Below, piece by piece: positions 17,763 through 27,329 of a stretch of DNA of 30,611 bases (the stretch's first letter is position 1; each line of letters opens with the position of its first letter). The stretch lies in NCBI GenBank assembly GCA_013054445.1, contig JAAMPI010000602.1, forward strand, positions 1 through 30,611, read 5' to 3'. The notes beneath the pieces were generated by a model. The model was not told the DNA's origin. It did not search any database and worked only from the letters and a program-made list of their open reading frames with translations. The position numbers and the translations under genes were made by a program. This DNA comes from Cudoniella acicularis. Taxonomy: Eukaryota; Ascomycota; Leotiomycetes; Helotiales; Helotiaceae.

Positions 17763-18540
17763 ATAGCTCCTGCTACTGATAATCTGGCCAACCAACAAAT
17801 TTTTATGCTTGTTAAAAGGCACACTGAAAGTTCCCGGAGCTATAGCGAAGAATCAAAGATATGTTAGCTGCGGAAAATGAGTCTTCAGTAAGTCTCGGCG
17901 AAGAAAGACCAACTCCCTAACAACGACGAGAATATCTCCTTAATATTGTCGGGAAATACTAAGATTTGGCATAAAATTCCCTCAAGGCCCTAGAGATATT
18001 GCCTCGAGATAATATAAAGTTACGCAGAATGACTTAAAAGGCAATACGAGACTTTGCAATCAACACGAAATCAAAAGGGCACTTTTACAACTTCGCCAAC
18101 CTTAATAAATCCGATATAAGTATAGACCTAGCAATGACGCCTTTATATAAGGAAATCCAATACCAGATTTCGGTAAATCTAGGAGAAGAGCTTGCCAACA
18201 TGACAAATCTAGCAGTATTGAAACCTCTCTTTGTCAAGCAGACTAGTAAGTGGGAGGGTCTTGGGGAAAGCTATTTGAAAGAAATGGCAAAGATAAGCAG
18301 ATAGGTCTCTTTACTAATTTTTGATTCCGTTTCGGCTGAGTTTGGAATTTCCGAGCATGCAGTATAGGAACTAAAGAACAGCATTAAGGAGTTTGGGAAG
18401 CAGACTCACACGAACGGGGTCCGAAAACTGCGTGAATTCTGCTATAAGAACTCGACTTTCTCTTGGCCACAACGGATGACAATTTCAACAACAAGATTGT
18501 TGTGACTGAGGATATGTGTGAAGTGAGTTGCTAAAGGAGT
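17763..18540 (+). pseudogene. Decayed dynamin-like GTPase fragment
   Basis: No long open frame survives, but the translation matches the layout of fungal dynamin-superfamily proteins. Near 17763 is IAPATDNLANQQIFMLVK, like the GTPase-domain strand before the switch/G4 region. After an apparent deletion or frameshift, from about 17840 the frame gives ...SLGEERPTP-stop-QRRE and ALEILPRDN, the stalk region. From about 18090 it gives NLNKSDISIDLAMTPLYKEI, then ELANMTNLAVLKPLFVKQ and SKWEGLGESYLKEMAKI. That is the arrangement 'ExL...LxPxFxxQxxxWxxxxxxYL' seen in fungal Mx/dynamin-like stalks. A frame near 18450 (LATTDDNFNNKI) may be the next conserved segment. In-frame TAG/TAA codons fit RIP-type change. 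The P-loop part is not seen. Family assignment is by pattern, with moderate confidence. Confidence 0.5.
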
Positions 18541-18583
18541 GTGTATTGTCTAGTCTACAGAACAGCTTTTGGTGGGAGCTGTG

Positions 18584-18653
18584 NCCCTTATTTATAGGCC
18601 TCCGNTGCCCACATGCTACCGAGGTTCCTACTCATCTTCCTACNCNTAAACTN
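18584..18653. other. Ambiguous bases (assembly uncertainty)
   Basis: Isolated Ns occur at 18584, 18605, 18644, 18646 and 18653, between the dynamin-like and phosphorylase-like remnants. They suggest collapsed repeats or low-quality consensus at this junction. Confidence 0.8.
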
Positions 18654-18740
18654 CAGTAATAGCTTATGCCTCGGCCTATGTGATCAATGACACCGTAGGA
18701 TCTAAAGGCATAATCATCATAGCCACTTCCTTTGAATCCT

Positions 18741-18914
18741 TCAGGTGGCGACCCCTGAGCACGTGACCTGGAATCGCTTCCTCAACACGTTACTATCATT
18801 GGGCGACATATATTCCGGCCCTTTATGCTCTTCGTCGAGAAAAGTTTGCGCGGCGACGTTCTCTGTGCTTATGGCACATATCCAGCCAACAACATAGTCT
18901 TTAGGGTCCGACAT
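18741..18914 (-). pseudogene. N-terminal fragment of nucleoside-phosphorylase-type protein
   Basis: On the minus strand an ATG (18912-18914) opens 57 codons. The first 40 read as the conserved start of the PNP_UDP (purine/uridine phosphorylase-like) domain used at the N-terminus of many fungal NLRs: DYVVGWICAISTENVAAQ, then FLDEEHKGPEYMSPND. After that the frame loses similarity and ends in a TGA at 18741; the rest of the phosphorylase fold is not found downstream. It is either a truncated first exon or a fragment left by rearrangement; Ns lie just beyond. In intact family members this domain is followed by a NACHT/NB-ARC and ankyrin or TPR repeats. The recognition is by sequence pattern. Confidence 0.65.
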
Positions 18915-19653
18915 GCTCGGTCGCGGAGCAATATGGCAAAAGGTCGGTCGGCCGTGGGGGTTATTCGGAAGCAGGGCTTTCCCTCCTATAATTGATGCCC
19001 TGATAATCTGGTCGATGCTGCTTCCTGAAAATAAAGTTAAGTGCTTAGCTTCACGCTTGGGTTAAGAGAGGTGGATTTGGCAAAAGGCTGCTGAACACGA
19101 TATTGTAAGAGGAAGAAGGAGAATGGAATGGGAGCTGGACATCAGGCTCCATTTGTCCTATGTCGACAGGGGTGTTGGGCACATCTGCAGTACAGCTTCA
19201 GCCATATTCGCCACATCACCCTCTACAAATGACTTGCGGCCACATGAAACTAGAGTAAAATGGTCGGATACGATTTTCACCGTGGGGTTCTTGCAAAGAG
19301 AAGAGGGAAGGACAAAGAAAGATGTCAAAACAGAATTTCAGTGCTAGGCGTCCTATAGTGAGACCAAAACATTCAGTGCAATGGCCCGCTGTGTTCGTGT
19401 AGCCTAGGTAAGCAATTTACAGGAAAAAATTTATGTAAATGAAATCCAAATGTGAGAGGCGTCTTAAGGCCAATACAAAAACTTACCATGGGCAGTAGTT
19501 TCCTATCTTCACTTTACAAATATTTGATAAAGAATAAGTTGAATGATGTATATCAATGTTAAAATATTAAAAACGAACATTTTAGTATTTCCAAGTTTAT
19601 TGAAAACTGAGAGCCTCGTAGTGAGAAGTATAGCTATTCTAACGGAACCAGTG
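18915..19653. other. Intergenic, no gene called
   Basis: The left side would be the promoter of the phosphorylase-like fragment, and the right side is the 3' flank of the HET gene. A 74-codon plus-strand frame at 19123-19347 has no recognisable feature. The rest is AT-rich. Confidence 0.35.
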
Positions 19654-21792
19654 TCACACGAGGGTGATTCGTTCGACCTGGCGTAAAATTCCGCATTCTG
19701 CAAGTTCGCCATCCATGATCCCATACATATATACCTCTCCCATAAATTCATAATTTCCGCGTCCAGCAGCGGGCCGTAGCAGACATGGGGTGGGGCAGCC
19801 CCCAATAATCCAGACCTCGTCTCCTACCTTAGCAGATTTGGGAGCCATGCCTAGTCTCCGATCACTATCCTGGAACTCTCTCCTGTTGCCGGAATGATGC
19901 GCTGACATAGCGAAGAACCAACCACTGCATGCTTGCTCTACCCACTTGAAATCCTGACGTGGATCCGCACTTTGAACGCTCTCAGCAAAGACTGCATCGA
20001 ATTCATCAAGCCGAAACATAGATTCTGGTGGCTCGGTTTGGAGGAGCCGGCGAATGGGCTCGAGTAAAAGCGGCCATGTGACAGCACCAGCCGGGGGTAC
20101 GATGTCAACCCCAGTATAGGCCTTGTACCCTTTCTCTTCAAAGACAAAGGCATTGAACACGATCCATACGAGCCAATATAGAAGTATCTGATTTGTTGAA
20201 GACGGCGCTGGATATTGGGCATTGATATTGTTTCCACACAATGTTCTCCATAGAACTTCAGTGCGGCCAACGGACCTGCTTCTAGTTAAAAACTCTAACG
20301 ACTTTGAGTGCGGAAATCTTGAAACGTACCTGTCTGTGGATTTGAATTGAATTTCTGGGACCTCTGCCGCAAATTGAAATACCTGACCCCAGTAAGAGTG
20401 TATTTTCTGGGCGTCTGTTGATGACGGGTCGGGAGGAACGCTAAGTGCTTCAACTTTAGAGAGACGATATCCAGAGACAGGGAGTGTGGCTTCCGGTGAG
20501 TTCCCAAATTCTGTGAGTTGCGGAACTCCTTCACTGGCCCTGTACTTATAAAATCCACGGTAGCTAAGAGGCAAAGGACGTAAAGGGGCCGTAAAGTCAG
20601 GTACCCACGTTGGGAGGTCATCAAGGTTTCGAACGGATCGGTCTTCAACCATGCAGAGACACCGCAAATCAGGATAACTTTGTAGCAATGATCGCATAAC
20701 CTTGATATACAAATCCTTCGCAGATATCCTGTAGTCCGGAAGAAGAATGTCCGGATTTGAAGAGAATGGTGGCTTGGTCTTCTGAGCCATGCTCAGCAAG
20801 GCGTATATTTTATCTCTAGGGTCAGTAGACTGGGACAACCGGAAGGCTACCAGAAGATTGCGGAATAGAGTGCCATCGCCGTTGCCACCGTAGTCTCTTC
20901 GGACTTGTTCAAGGTGAAAGCGGACATCTGCATTCTCAATCTGGAGCAGCTGATGGTATACACCCGCTTTCTCAACCACCATGGGAAGTGTTCTCATATG
21001 TGTGCCCTGCAAGTAGGTGTGCCATCCTGTGCCTTCGAGGAACGAAGCAATGCTGCGGACTAGGTCCCAAGAAAACCGATGTTTGCCCCAAACTATCTCG
21101 ACCTTCCTGGCAAGAATTATCTCCTGGATGATCCAAACACGTTGGAGGAATGGCATGTTGAAAAACGCGATGAGACTAAGCCATTCTTTGAAGCCCGGTG
21201 GGAAATACACGCCCATTTGAATGAAAGTATTGTTGTAATCATGCCATTCACCAACTCCGACATGTTTGTAGCGCTCTCTTGGTATTTTGTGAATCTTCTT
21301 GAGTAATGAAATAGCGTCTTTAGTGAACTCGTTCTCCTGACCAAGCCAAACGATGACGTTCCTGGCCTCGCGATATATCTTGTCCATAATTGCAACTTGA
21401 GAAGCACGTTCGTCAAGGTCTTGCTGGTTGATACAAAGCGCATCGATCCAAATGTAATGCGATTTCTCCCTGAGTGACATTCGAGAAAGCCTTGTGAGTG
21501 CATCCATGAGGTTGCGCTTCACGGGAAATTTGTGCTCATTGAGGAGAATTTCTCCTGTACTCTCAAAAACATCCTTTGACGTCTTCGCTTGCTTAGAGTA
21601 CGGTGGCGTTGGATCTCCCCATGTGTAGGAGAGACAATCAAACTCCGGAATTTGGTTGAGCTGATGATTTGTGATCGTAAGACTGATTTTGGACGGTTTG
21701 AAACTGTATTTGCTCTGCGGCTTGATGGAGATGAGACGGATGAAGTCTGCGTCGGACAGCGGCGTGTATCTATAACCATTTTCGCTCTCCAT
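19654..21792 (-). CDS. HET-domain protein, 712 aa, intact
   Basis: A single uninterrupted exon runs from the ATG at 21790-21792 to the TGA at 19654-19656. The HET domain spans residues about 51-230. It shows FDCLSYTWGDP (51-61), YIWIDALCINQQDLDERASQ (113-132), the IYREARNVIVWLGQ block (139-152) and MPFLQRVWIIQEIILA (213-228). This is the full set of HET motifs lost by the NLR pseudogene. Further in, STDPRDKIYALLSMA (about 325-340) and DLPTWVPDF (about 413-421) are the conserved spacer motifs of long HET proteins. The C-terminal part (GDEVWIIGGCPTPCLLRP) is also typical. Proteins of this family act in heterokaryon incompatibility, causing cell death on non-self contact; the partner is unknown. 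No RIP-type damage is seen, unlike its neighbours. The start is chosen because the next upstream codons show no extension of the family pattern. Confidence 0.9.
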   Translation of the reverse strand: MESENGYRYTPLSDADFIRLISIKPQSKYSFKPSKISLTITNHQLNQIPEFDCLSYTWGDPTPPYSKQAKTSKDVFESTGEILLNEHKFPVKRNLMDALTRLSRMSLREKSHYIWIDALCINQQDLDERASQVAIMDKIYREARNVIVWLGQENEFTKDAISLLKKIHKIPRERYKHVGVGEWHDYNNTFIQMGVYFPPGFKEWLSLIAFFNMPFLQRVWIIQEIILARKVEIVWGKHRFSWDLVRSIASFLEGTGWHTYLQGTHMRTLPMVVEKAGVYHQLLQIENADVRFHLEQVRRDYGGNGDGTLFRNLLVAFRLSQSTDPRDKIYALLSMAQKTKPPFSSNPDILLPDYRISAKDLYIKVMRSLLQSYPDLRCLCMVEDRSVRNLDDLPTWVPDFTAPLRPLPLSYRGFYKYRASEGVPQLTEFGNSPEATLPVSGYRLSKVEALSVPPDPSSTDAQKIHSYWGQVFQFAAEVPEIQFKSTDRYVSRFPHSKSLEFLTRSRSVGRTEVLWRTLCGNNINAQYPAPSSTNQILLYWLVWIVFNAFVFEEKGYKAYTGVDIVPPAGAVTWPLLLEPIRRLLQTEPPESMFRLDEFDAVFAESVQSADPRQDFKWVEQACSGWFFAMSAHHSGNRREFQDSDRRLGMAPKSAKVGDEVWIIGGCPTPCLLRPAAGRGNYEFMGEVYMYGIMDGELAECGILRQVERITLV

Positions 21793-22380
21793 GGCATCGG
21801 ATATACCCTCTGGAAAGAGTTTGACGGATTAATAGCATTTCCGAGACTGCGATGAATAGCGAAGATGTCGTGTTGACTTTGAGGCGGGCAACAACTTTGC
21901 TTTTTGGGGCTGTGCTCAGTCACATGTGCGATGAGCGGAGTTTGCCGCAGCCTCAGTACGACTCGAGCAGTGAACGCCTCCCATATCGTGCTTATACAAA
22001 AGTGCAAATGGCAAAGTTGAAGGTGATCAATGTGGTTAAAATCCAAAAGGAAAAGATTGTGATTTTCGAGGTTATAGAAGTTACCAATCCATGAGTGAAA
22101 AGGTTCTAATATACTCGATTTCCCGCTTACGTTCCCACCCCGGTTAAATTCCCATTTATATAATCCACCCTACTACCCACTTCAAAAATTAATAATTAAA
22201 CAACTATAAAAGATAATAATTTATAACTGAAGATACGGGTAGATTAATAGTCAATATATAAGAATATAAAGTTTTTAAGAATCCCGCTTGAAGATACATA
22301 GTGTTTTTATCACTCGGCCTATCTTAGTATGTTTTTCAGGCTTAGTAGAGAACCCTTCCTTAACACCAACACTAATAAAT
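21793..22380. other. Promoter side of HET gene and AT-rich spacer
   Basis: Upstream DNA of the HET gene. An 80-codon plus-strand frame at 21852-22094 is not supported by motifs. From about 22180 to 22300 the sequence is strongly AT-rich without a recognisable element. Confidence 0.35.
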
Positions 22381-22985
22381 CGTACTACTGTAGTGGGGGA
22401 GTCAGTCGGTCGCTGGGTGGTCACGTGGTTCGTAGACACGTGACATAGGCGAAGGAGGATATAAGACGTGTTCTCAGGCAGCTTAGCTTCCTCTTTAGTC
22501 AAATCAATGCCTATTTGAACTCCCTCCCTTTTGGGCTGTATCTGCCTGTGATGTGGTTCGCTTACTTGCTAGGTGGCGCTCGTTACGTGGCTTAGATCGT
22601 CGGCGGATGTCCGGAATAATGTCGATAGTAAACCTCCGACATCTAGGATCATGGTTCTAGGGCACTTGATACGTGACACGGGATGCCAGATAATACTATT
22701 GATTTCTATTATCATTAGGTCTTGGCATCGGACCCCCGTCGGTGGCAGATAGCTAATAAAAAGGGGGCTTCTCTAGACCCCTTAAGGCTAGAGATTAGTT
22801 CTATACTAAATCTTTTTCTTGCTATACGTGACTTCTTTGTCTACTAACGCCTCCTCCTTACAATCTAATAACATAACCTAAATATCGATTAGGTATAAGG
22901 ATCAATTATCTTTAAACGCTATAAATATAATAGTGATTAACTTTTAGGCTATCACGAGGTAGGTATAACCTCTAGAAAAGCGCCT
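22380..22985 (+). mobile_element. Possible LTR/leader remnant before element A
   Basis: Features resembling an LTR occur: CACGTG/GTGACA words (22422-22443 and ACGTGACA ending at 22678), a TATA-like GGATATAAGACG (about 22457), and a transition from normal composition to RIP-altered DNA at about 22850. I cannot find a second copy in the window, and the sequence does not match the LTR of element B. It may belong to a different element. Confidence 0.25.
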
Positions 22986-22989
22986 AGAC

Positions 22990-25053
22990 TAGTTAATATA
23001 GACGGTCCTCTATCGACGGAAATTCCGGTATAGTATAAACGGTTCGCTAGGCTATTCGACGACCTATAAGACTTTAGGGCTTTGCCCGAACACTAGCCCT
23101 AGGACTATAAAATCAATCTAAAGAAAGGTAAACTATTATTTTTATAGAAACTTTAGAACTTTAACCTATAAACCCTAAAGACGCTCGAGGAATATATAGT
23201 GATAGCCTTTAAAAAGGGCTAGGTCTAGAAGTTAAAATCGCTATATATATTAAACATAGTACTAGTATATAAGAAAGGAGATCTTTTAAGAAGACCTTAT
23301 ATAGACTATCACGATCTAAATAGTATTATAGTATAAGATATCTACCTGATACTATTAATATAATATCTTCGTAATAAGCTTATAAAAGCTATTATATTTA
23401 TAAAACTCGATTAGTAGAATTTATTTAATTTGATTAGGATTAAGAAAGGACAAGAGTTCTTTATCGTGTTCTTATTACTCTCTAGACTCTAAGAATATAT
23501 AGTAATACTATTTAGGCTAACTAATACGCTAGCGACCTACTAGCGATAAAATAATACGATCCTAGTTAAATATCTTAGATACTTTATTATTTATTATCTT
23601 AATAATATCCTTGTTTATTCTAAACGAGAAGAGGACTATAAAAGGTATGTCTTTAAAGTCCTAGAAGCCTTAAATAAAGTCGACTTACGATTAAAGCTAT
23701 TAAAATACTAATTTAGAGTTAAATAAGTCTTGTTCTTTAGATATATAATTTGTCTAAGGAAATTAAGTATCGACCTAGAAAAAAAACAAAGTAGTTAGAA
23801 ACTAGGACCCTCTTAAAAATATAAAAGACGTCTAGTCGTTCCTAGGATTTACTAACTTCTATTAAATGTTTATTAAAGACTATAGTAAGCTCGCTAAGCT
23901 ACTAATAAACCTTACCCGTAAGAGAGTCGTATAGAACTTTAAGGACGACCTAAAGTGTCTATAGGCCTTTATAGACCTTAAAAGACGATTTAAGAAAAAA
24001 CCTATCCTTAAATCGTATCTAGTAGACCGTAAAAGTATAGTTAAATATAACGCTTCTAATACGTATATTAGTATAGTTTATCTATAAAAATCAGATAACG
24101 AGAAAACCTATCTTATCGCCTACTTCTTATAGAAACTCTCTCTTATAGAGCAAAACTATAATATCTATAAGAAAGAATTATTTACGATTATTAAAGCCCT
24201 CGATTATTAGAAGGTCTACCTCTAGGGAGCCCTGTTTCCGACTATTATCCTTAGCGACTATACTAATCTCCGAACCTTTACTATTACGAAGGTCTTAGAG
24301 AATCGTCGACTCGCGAGATAGGCTAAGAAACTGTCGTACTTTAACATCGTAATTAAACACGTCCCCGGAAAGGATAACCCTTAGGCCGACGCCTTAAGTA
24401 GGAAACTAGGGTACGAGAGCGATAAGGTCTATTAAGAGACAGTATTACTCAAGTAAGAAGACGACCTCCTCGTACTAGTTATTAAAGAAGCCGTAGTTAC
24501 TAAACGAGTAGACGACTTATAGGTAGTTAAGATCTAGGAAGCTAGGTCAAGGCTTACCCTAGATTAAATCGATAAACTTAAGATCTATTAAAAGGACGCT
24601 AGAATCTACCTGTTCTTATATAATAAAAATAATAAGATCTTCTTACTAGAGGCTATTTAAGAAGAATTTATTATAGAACAACACGTATTACTAGCCTATA
24701 GACACTAGGGAGTTAGAAGGACTTACTTTCGACTTTTAAGGAACTACTAGTTCCTCGGAATAAAAAAGAAAGTTAAACGAATCGTTATAAAATACTATAA
24801 GTACTTACGAAACAAGTCGTTAAAACACTTATCTTATAGACGAATATAAACCGGAAGGATATCTATTAAACTATAAGAGTCGATATTATAAGACTTTATT
24901 ACTAAATTACTAAAATCAAAGGATCTTATAATATAGGTCGAGTATAACTCGATCTTAGTGATTATAGATAGACTCACTAAGTATAGTATCTATCTTCTAT
25001 ACTAGGAATTAAGTATAGCAGAAGAACTATTATACGCCTTCTTAATAGCCGTC
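22990..25053 (+). mobile_element. Ty3/gypsy element A, RIP-mutated, truncated
   Basis: Conceptual translation through many TAG/TAA codons gives a Ty3/gypsy pol order. The start of RT lies near 23150-23350, with VLVYKKGDLLRRPYIDYHDL. The RT active site reads YLNN at about 23595-23606 where YxDD is expected, both Asp codons having become Asn. RNase H follows (about 24060-24400, ending DALSRKLGYES), then the integrase zinc region and core (about 24660-25053). In the sample 24121-24180 I count 11 TpA, one CpA and no TpG. No gag or protease is seen, so the element starts at RT. It ends abruptly at 25053 where the LTR of element B begins. It cannot be functional. Confidence 0.8.
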
Positions 25054-25300
25054 TGTCACGAATCAGTAATCACGTACAGGCCTAGGCCTGAGGCTCGGCT
25101 ACAACCAATAGGAANAGCANAGAGAACCAGGGTCCTAAGTCACGNGATCACATGACTNGTCACGTGACCAGTCAGGTGATNGAGTCCAAGGCCGAGGCTT
25201 AGCAGANGGACCGATCGANCTTCGGCCCTTCCTNCTGCCTACGGCCTANNNGAATAAGGGATCTATATAAGCGGAGGGATTTCCTTACTAGATAGGAGCT
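25054..25300 (+). repeat. 5' LTR (start) of element B, little mutated, with Ns
   Basis: It is similar to 13092-13325 and retains many CpA/TpG dinucleotides, unlike the DNA on either side. A TATATAA box is at 25264. Ambiguous bases lie at 25115, 25120, 25145, 25158, 25181, 25207, 25219, 25234 and 25249-25251, as expected if several LTR copies were merged in assembly. The right end of the LTR is not determined. Confidence 0.7.
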
Positions 25301-25614
25301 TCGTGCTTAAATTACTTTAGTAATCTTATATCATACTTTGACCTATTATTACTTATAACGTGCTAAGCTTCCTAGTTAGTAACCACCGACAGTATTACAT
25401 TACTTATACTTCTATACTACTAATCCAACAGACCTCCTACTTACCTAAGACACTGTCTTTAGTTAAGTAAGACATAGATCCGTTATACTTTAAGTACTAG
25501 TCTTGAAGTAAGAGTATTATAACGATAACTTCACGATCCGAGAACGCGACCACTAGCGTAAGTGCTAGTAGAGTTAATCTTATACTAGACCTCGATAAAG
25601 GAATACTCAACGTA

Positions 25615-26400
25615 CCTATAATAGTAGTTAAGGTCGAGGCGAACGAAGGATTAAAGGTATCCGTCCCTAATAAGTATAATAGAAAACGAGAGGACCTCGA
25701 GACCTTTATCCTATAGATAGAAATCTACTTTTGATTCTATGACGATAAATTCAAAACCGTAGACGTATATAGTATCTAGGCCGCCTCTTACCTTCGGGGA
25801 GAAGCTACTAAGTAGATCAAACTATTCCTAAGAAATTACCTATTAGCTATAATAAGAGTATAGAGGATAGAAGTATTAGCTAGGATCTTTAGATCTTTCG
25901 AGAGGTTTAAGACCAAGATTAGGAGAGTATTTAGCGATATCGACGAGAAGAAAACAGTAGTACGGAAGTTGTTTAAACTCTACTAGACTAGGTTAGTAAT
26001 TAACTATACTACTAAGTTCTAGAGATATATAACTAAAACAGGATAGGACATAGACGTACTAATAAGTCACTATAACCGAGGACTCAAGGACAATATAAAG
26101 GACGAGCTCGCTCGATTTAATTAGTAGCCTATTAACATTAACGCTCTAATCGACGCTAGCGTACAAGTCGACAACCGACTATACGAACAGATACGCGACT
26201 AAGCTAGTATAGGCCAGGGTCGATCAGGCTATAATAATCCTAAAGACAAGCGATCCGGGAAAGCGTACCCTAACAAAAGAGAAATCGCCGCTACAGAAAA
26301 AACAACCCTTCTAACCAAGGAAAGGAAGCGACGACTTAAGAACTAACTATATTTTACCTATAGAGTAGTAGGACATATAGCTAGAGACTATAAAAAGGTA
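25615..26400 (+). pseudogene. gag remnant of element B
   Basis: Translation through stops gives the gag capsid pattern, from PNKYNRKREDLETFIL (about 25671) through EIYF, AASYLRGEAT and FRSFERFKTKI. A zinc knuckle follows at 26350-26391 in which all three Cys positions of CX2CX4HX4C are Tyr (TGY to TAY, the RIP direction), while His is kept. It would package element RNA if intact. Confidence 0.75.
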
Positions 26401-27329
26401 GGCCTAAGGAATAAGGGTAGGAAGCTATAAAAGAAACTAGTCTAGGAGTTCGGAATAACAGAACAGGTACCTAATCAGTAGGAACCCGCTAAACCTAGTA
26501 AAGACGGTAACGAAATAGACGCCTTAATAAGAGACCTAAATACTATTATAGACAAACAGCTAGAACAATAGGGAATATTAACGTAGGTAGGTCTACTATT
26601 ACGACAAGATAATTCTAGAGACATAGTCCTACTAGAATTCATTAATAGCGACGACGAAGAAGGAGGCGTTAAGACAGGGAACCTCTAAACTACTAGCGAA
26701 GAACAGCTCGAATAGTAGGGAATGTTGTTATAGGTAGAGAATCAAGAGGATTTAGATTAGGGACTAAATAAGCTAGACCTACTACTAGAAACTAGAGAAT
26801 ATTAGGTACTTACCTAAGTTAATAATAACATACGAACATAGAGACTATTAGTCGGTAACGGACTGAACTAACTAGTAGACAAGCTATACTTCGAAGAAGA
26901 CTAGGGGACACGGGACGAACCTGCTTTCGGAGAACTATATCGAGTTATATACTAAGATATACGAAGAATTGTCTTCGTAGCCTAACATAACGAGCCTAGA
27001 GAATACTATTATATCGCTACTATACTAGTCTACAAAAAACGATTACTAATCTTCGACGAGAAAGCGGAACCTAGGAGCGTCTAAGAGATAATTAAGGTAA
27101 GTAATAACGAAAGAATCTAGGAAAAGACTATACCGATAGTCGGCTTAAGGGCTAACTACGCCTAGGACTAGATTATAGGAATAAGTGAGTTATAGACACA
27201 CGTTCTATACTAACTTATAGAAGTAACGGACTAGTATAGAGTATAGGAAAACTAATTAACGGATAATACTATTATTAAACTATAGGTCTAGGAGGCTACC
27301 GCGACCGCTAGGTACGAACAACTTATTAT

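Noticed and set aside
21852..22094. 80-codon plus-strand frame divergent from the HET gene
   Set aside because: It shows no recognisable motif, no intron signals and a composition not clearly coding; it could be real but cannot be supported.
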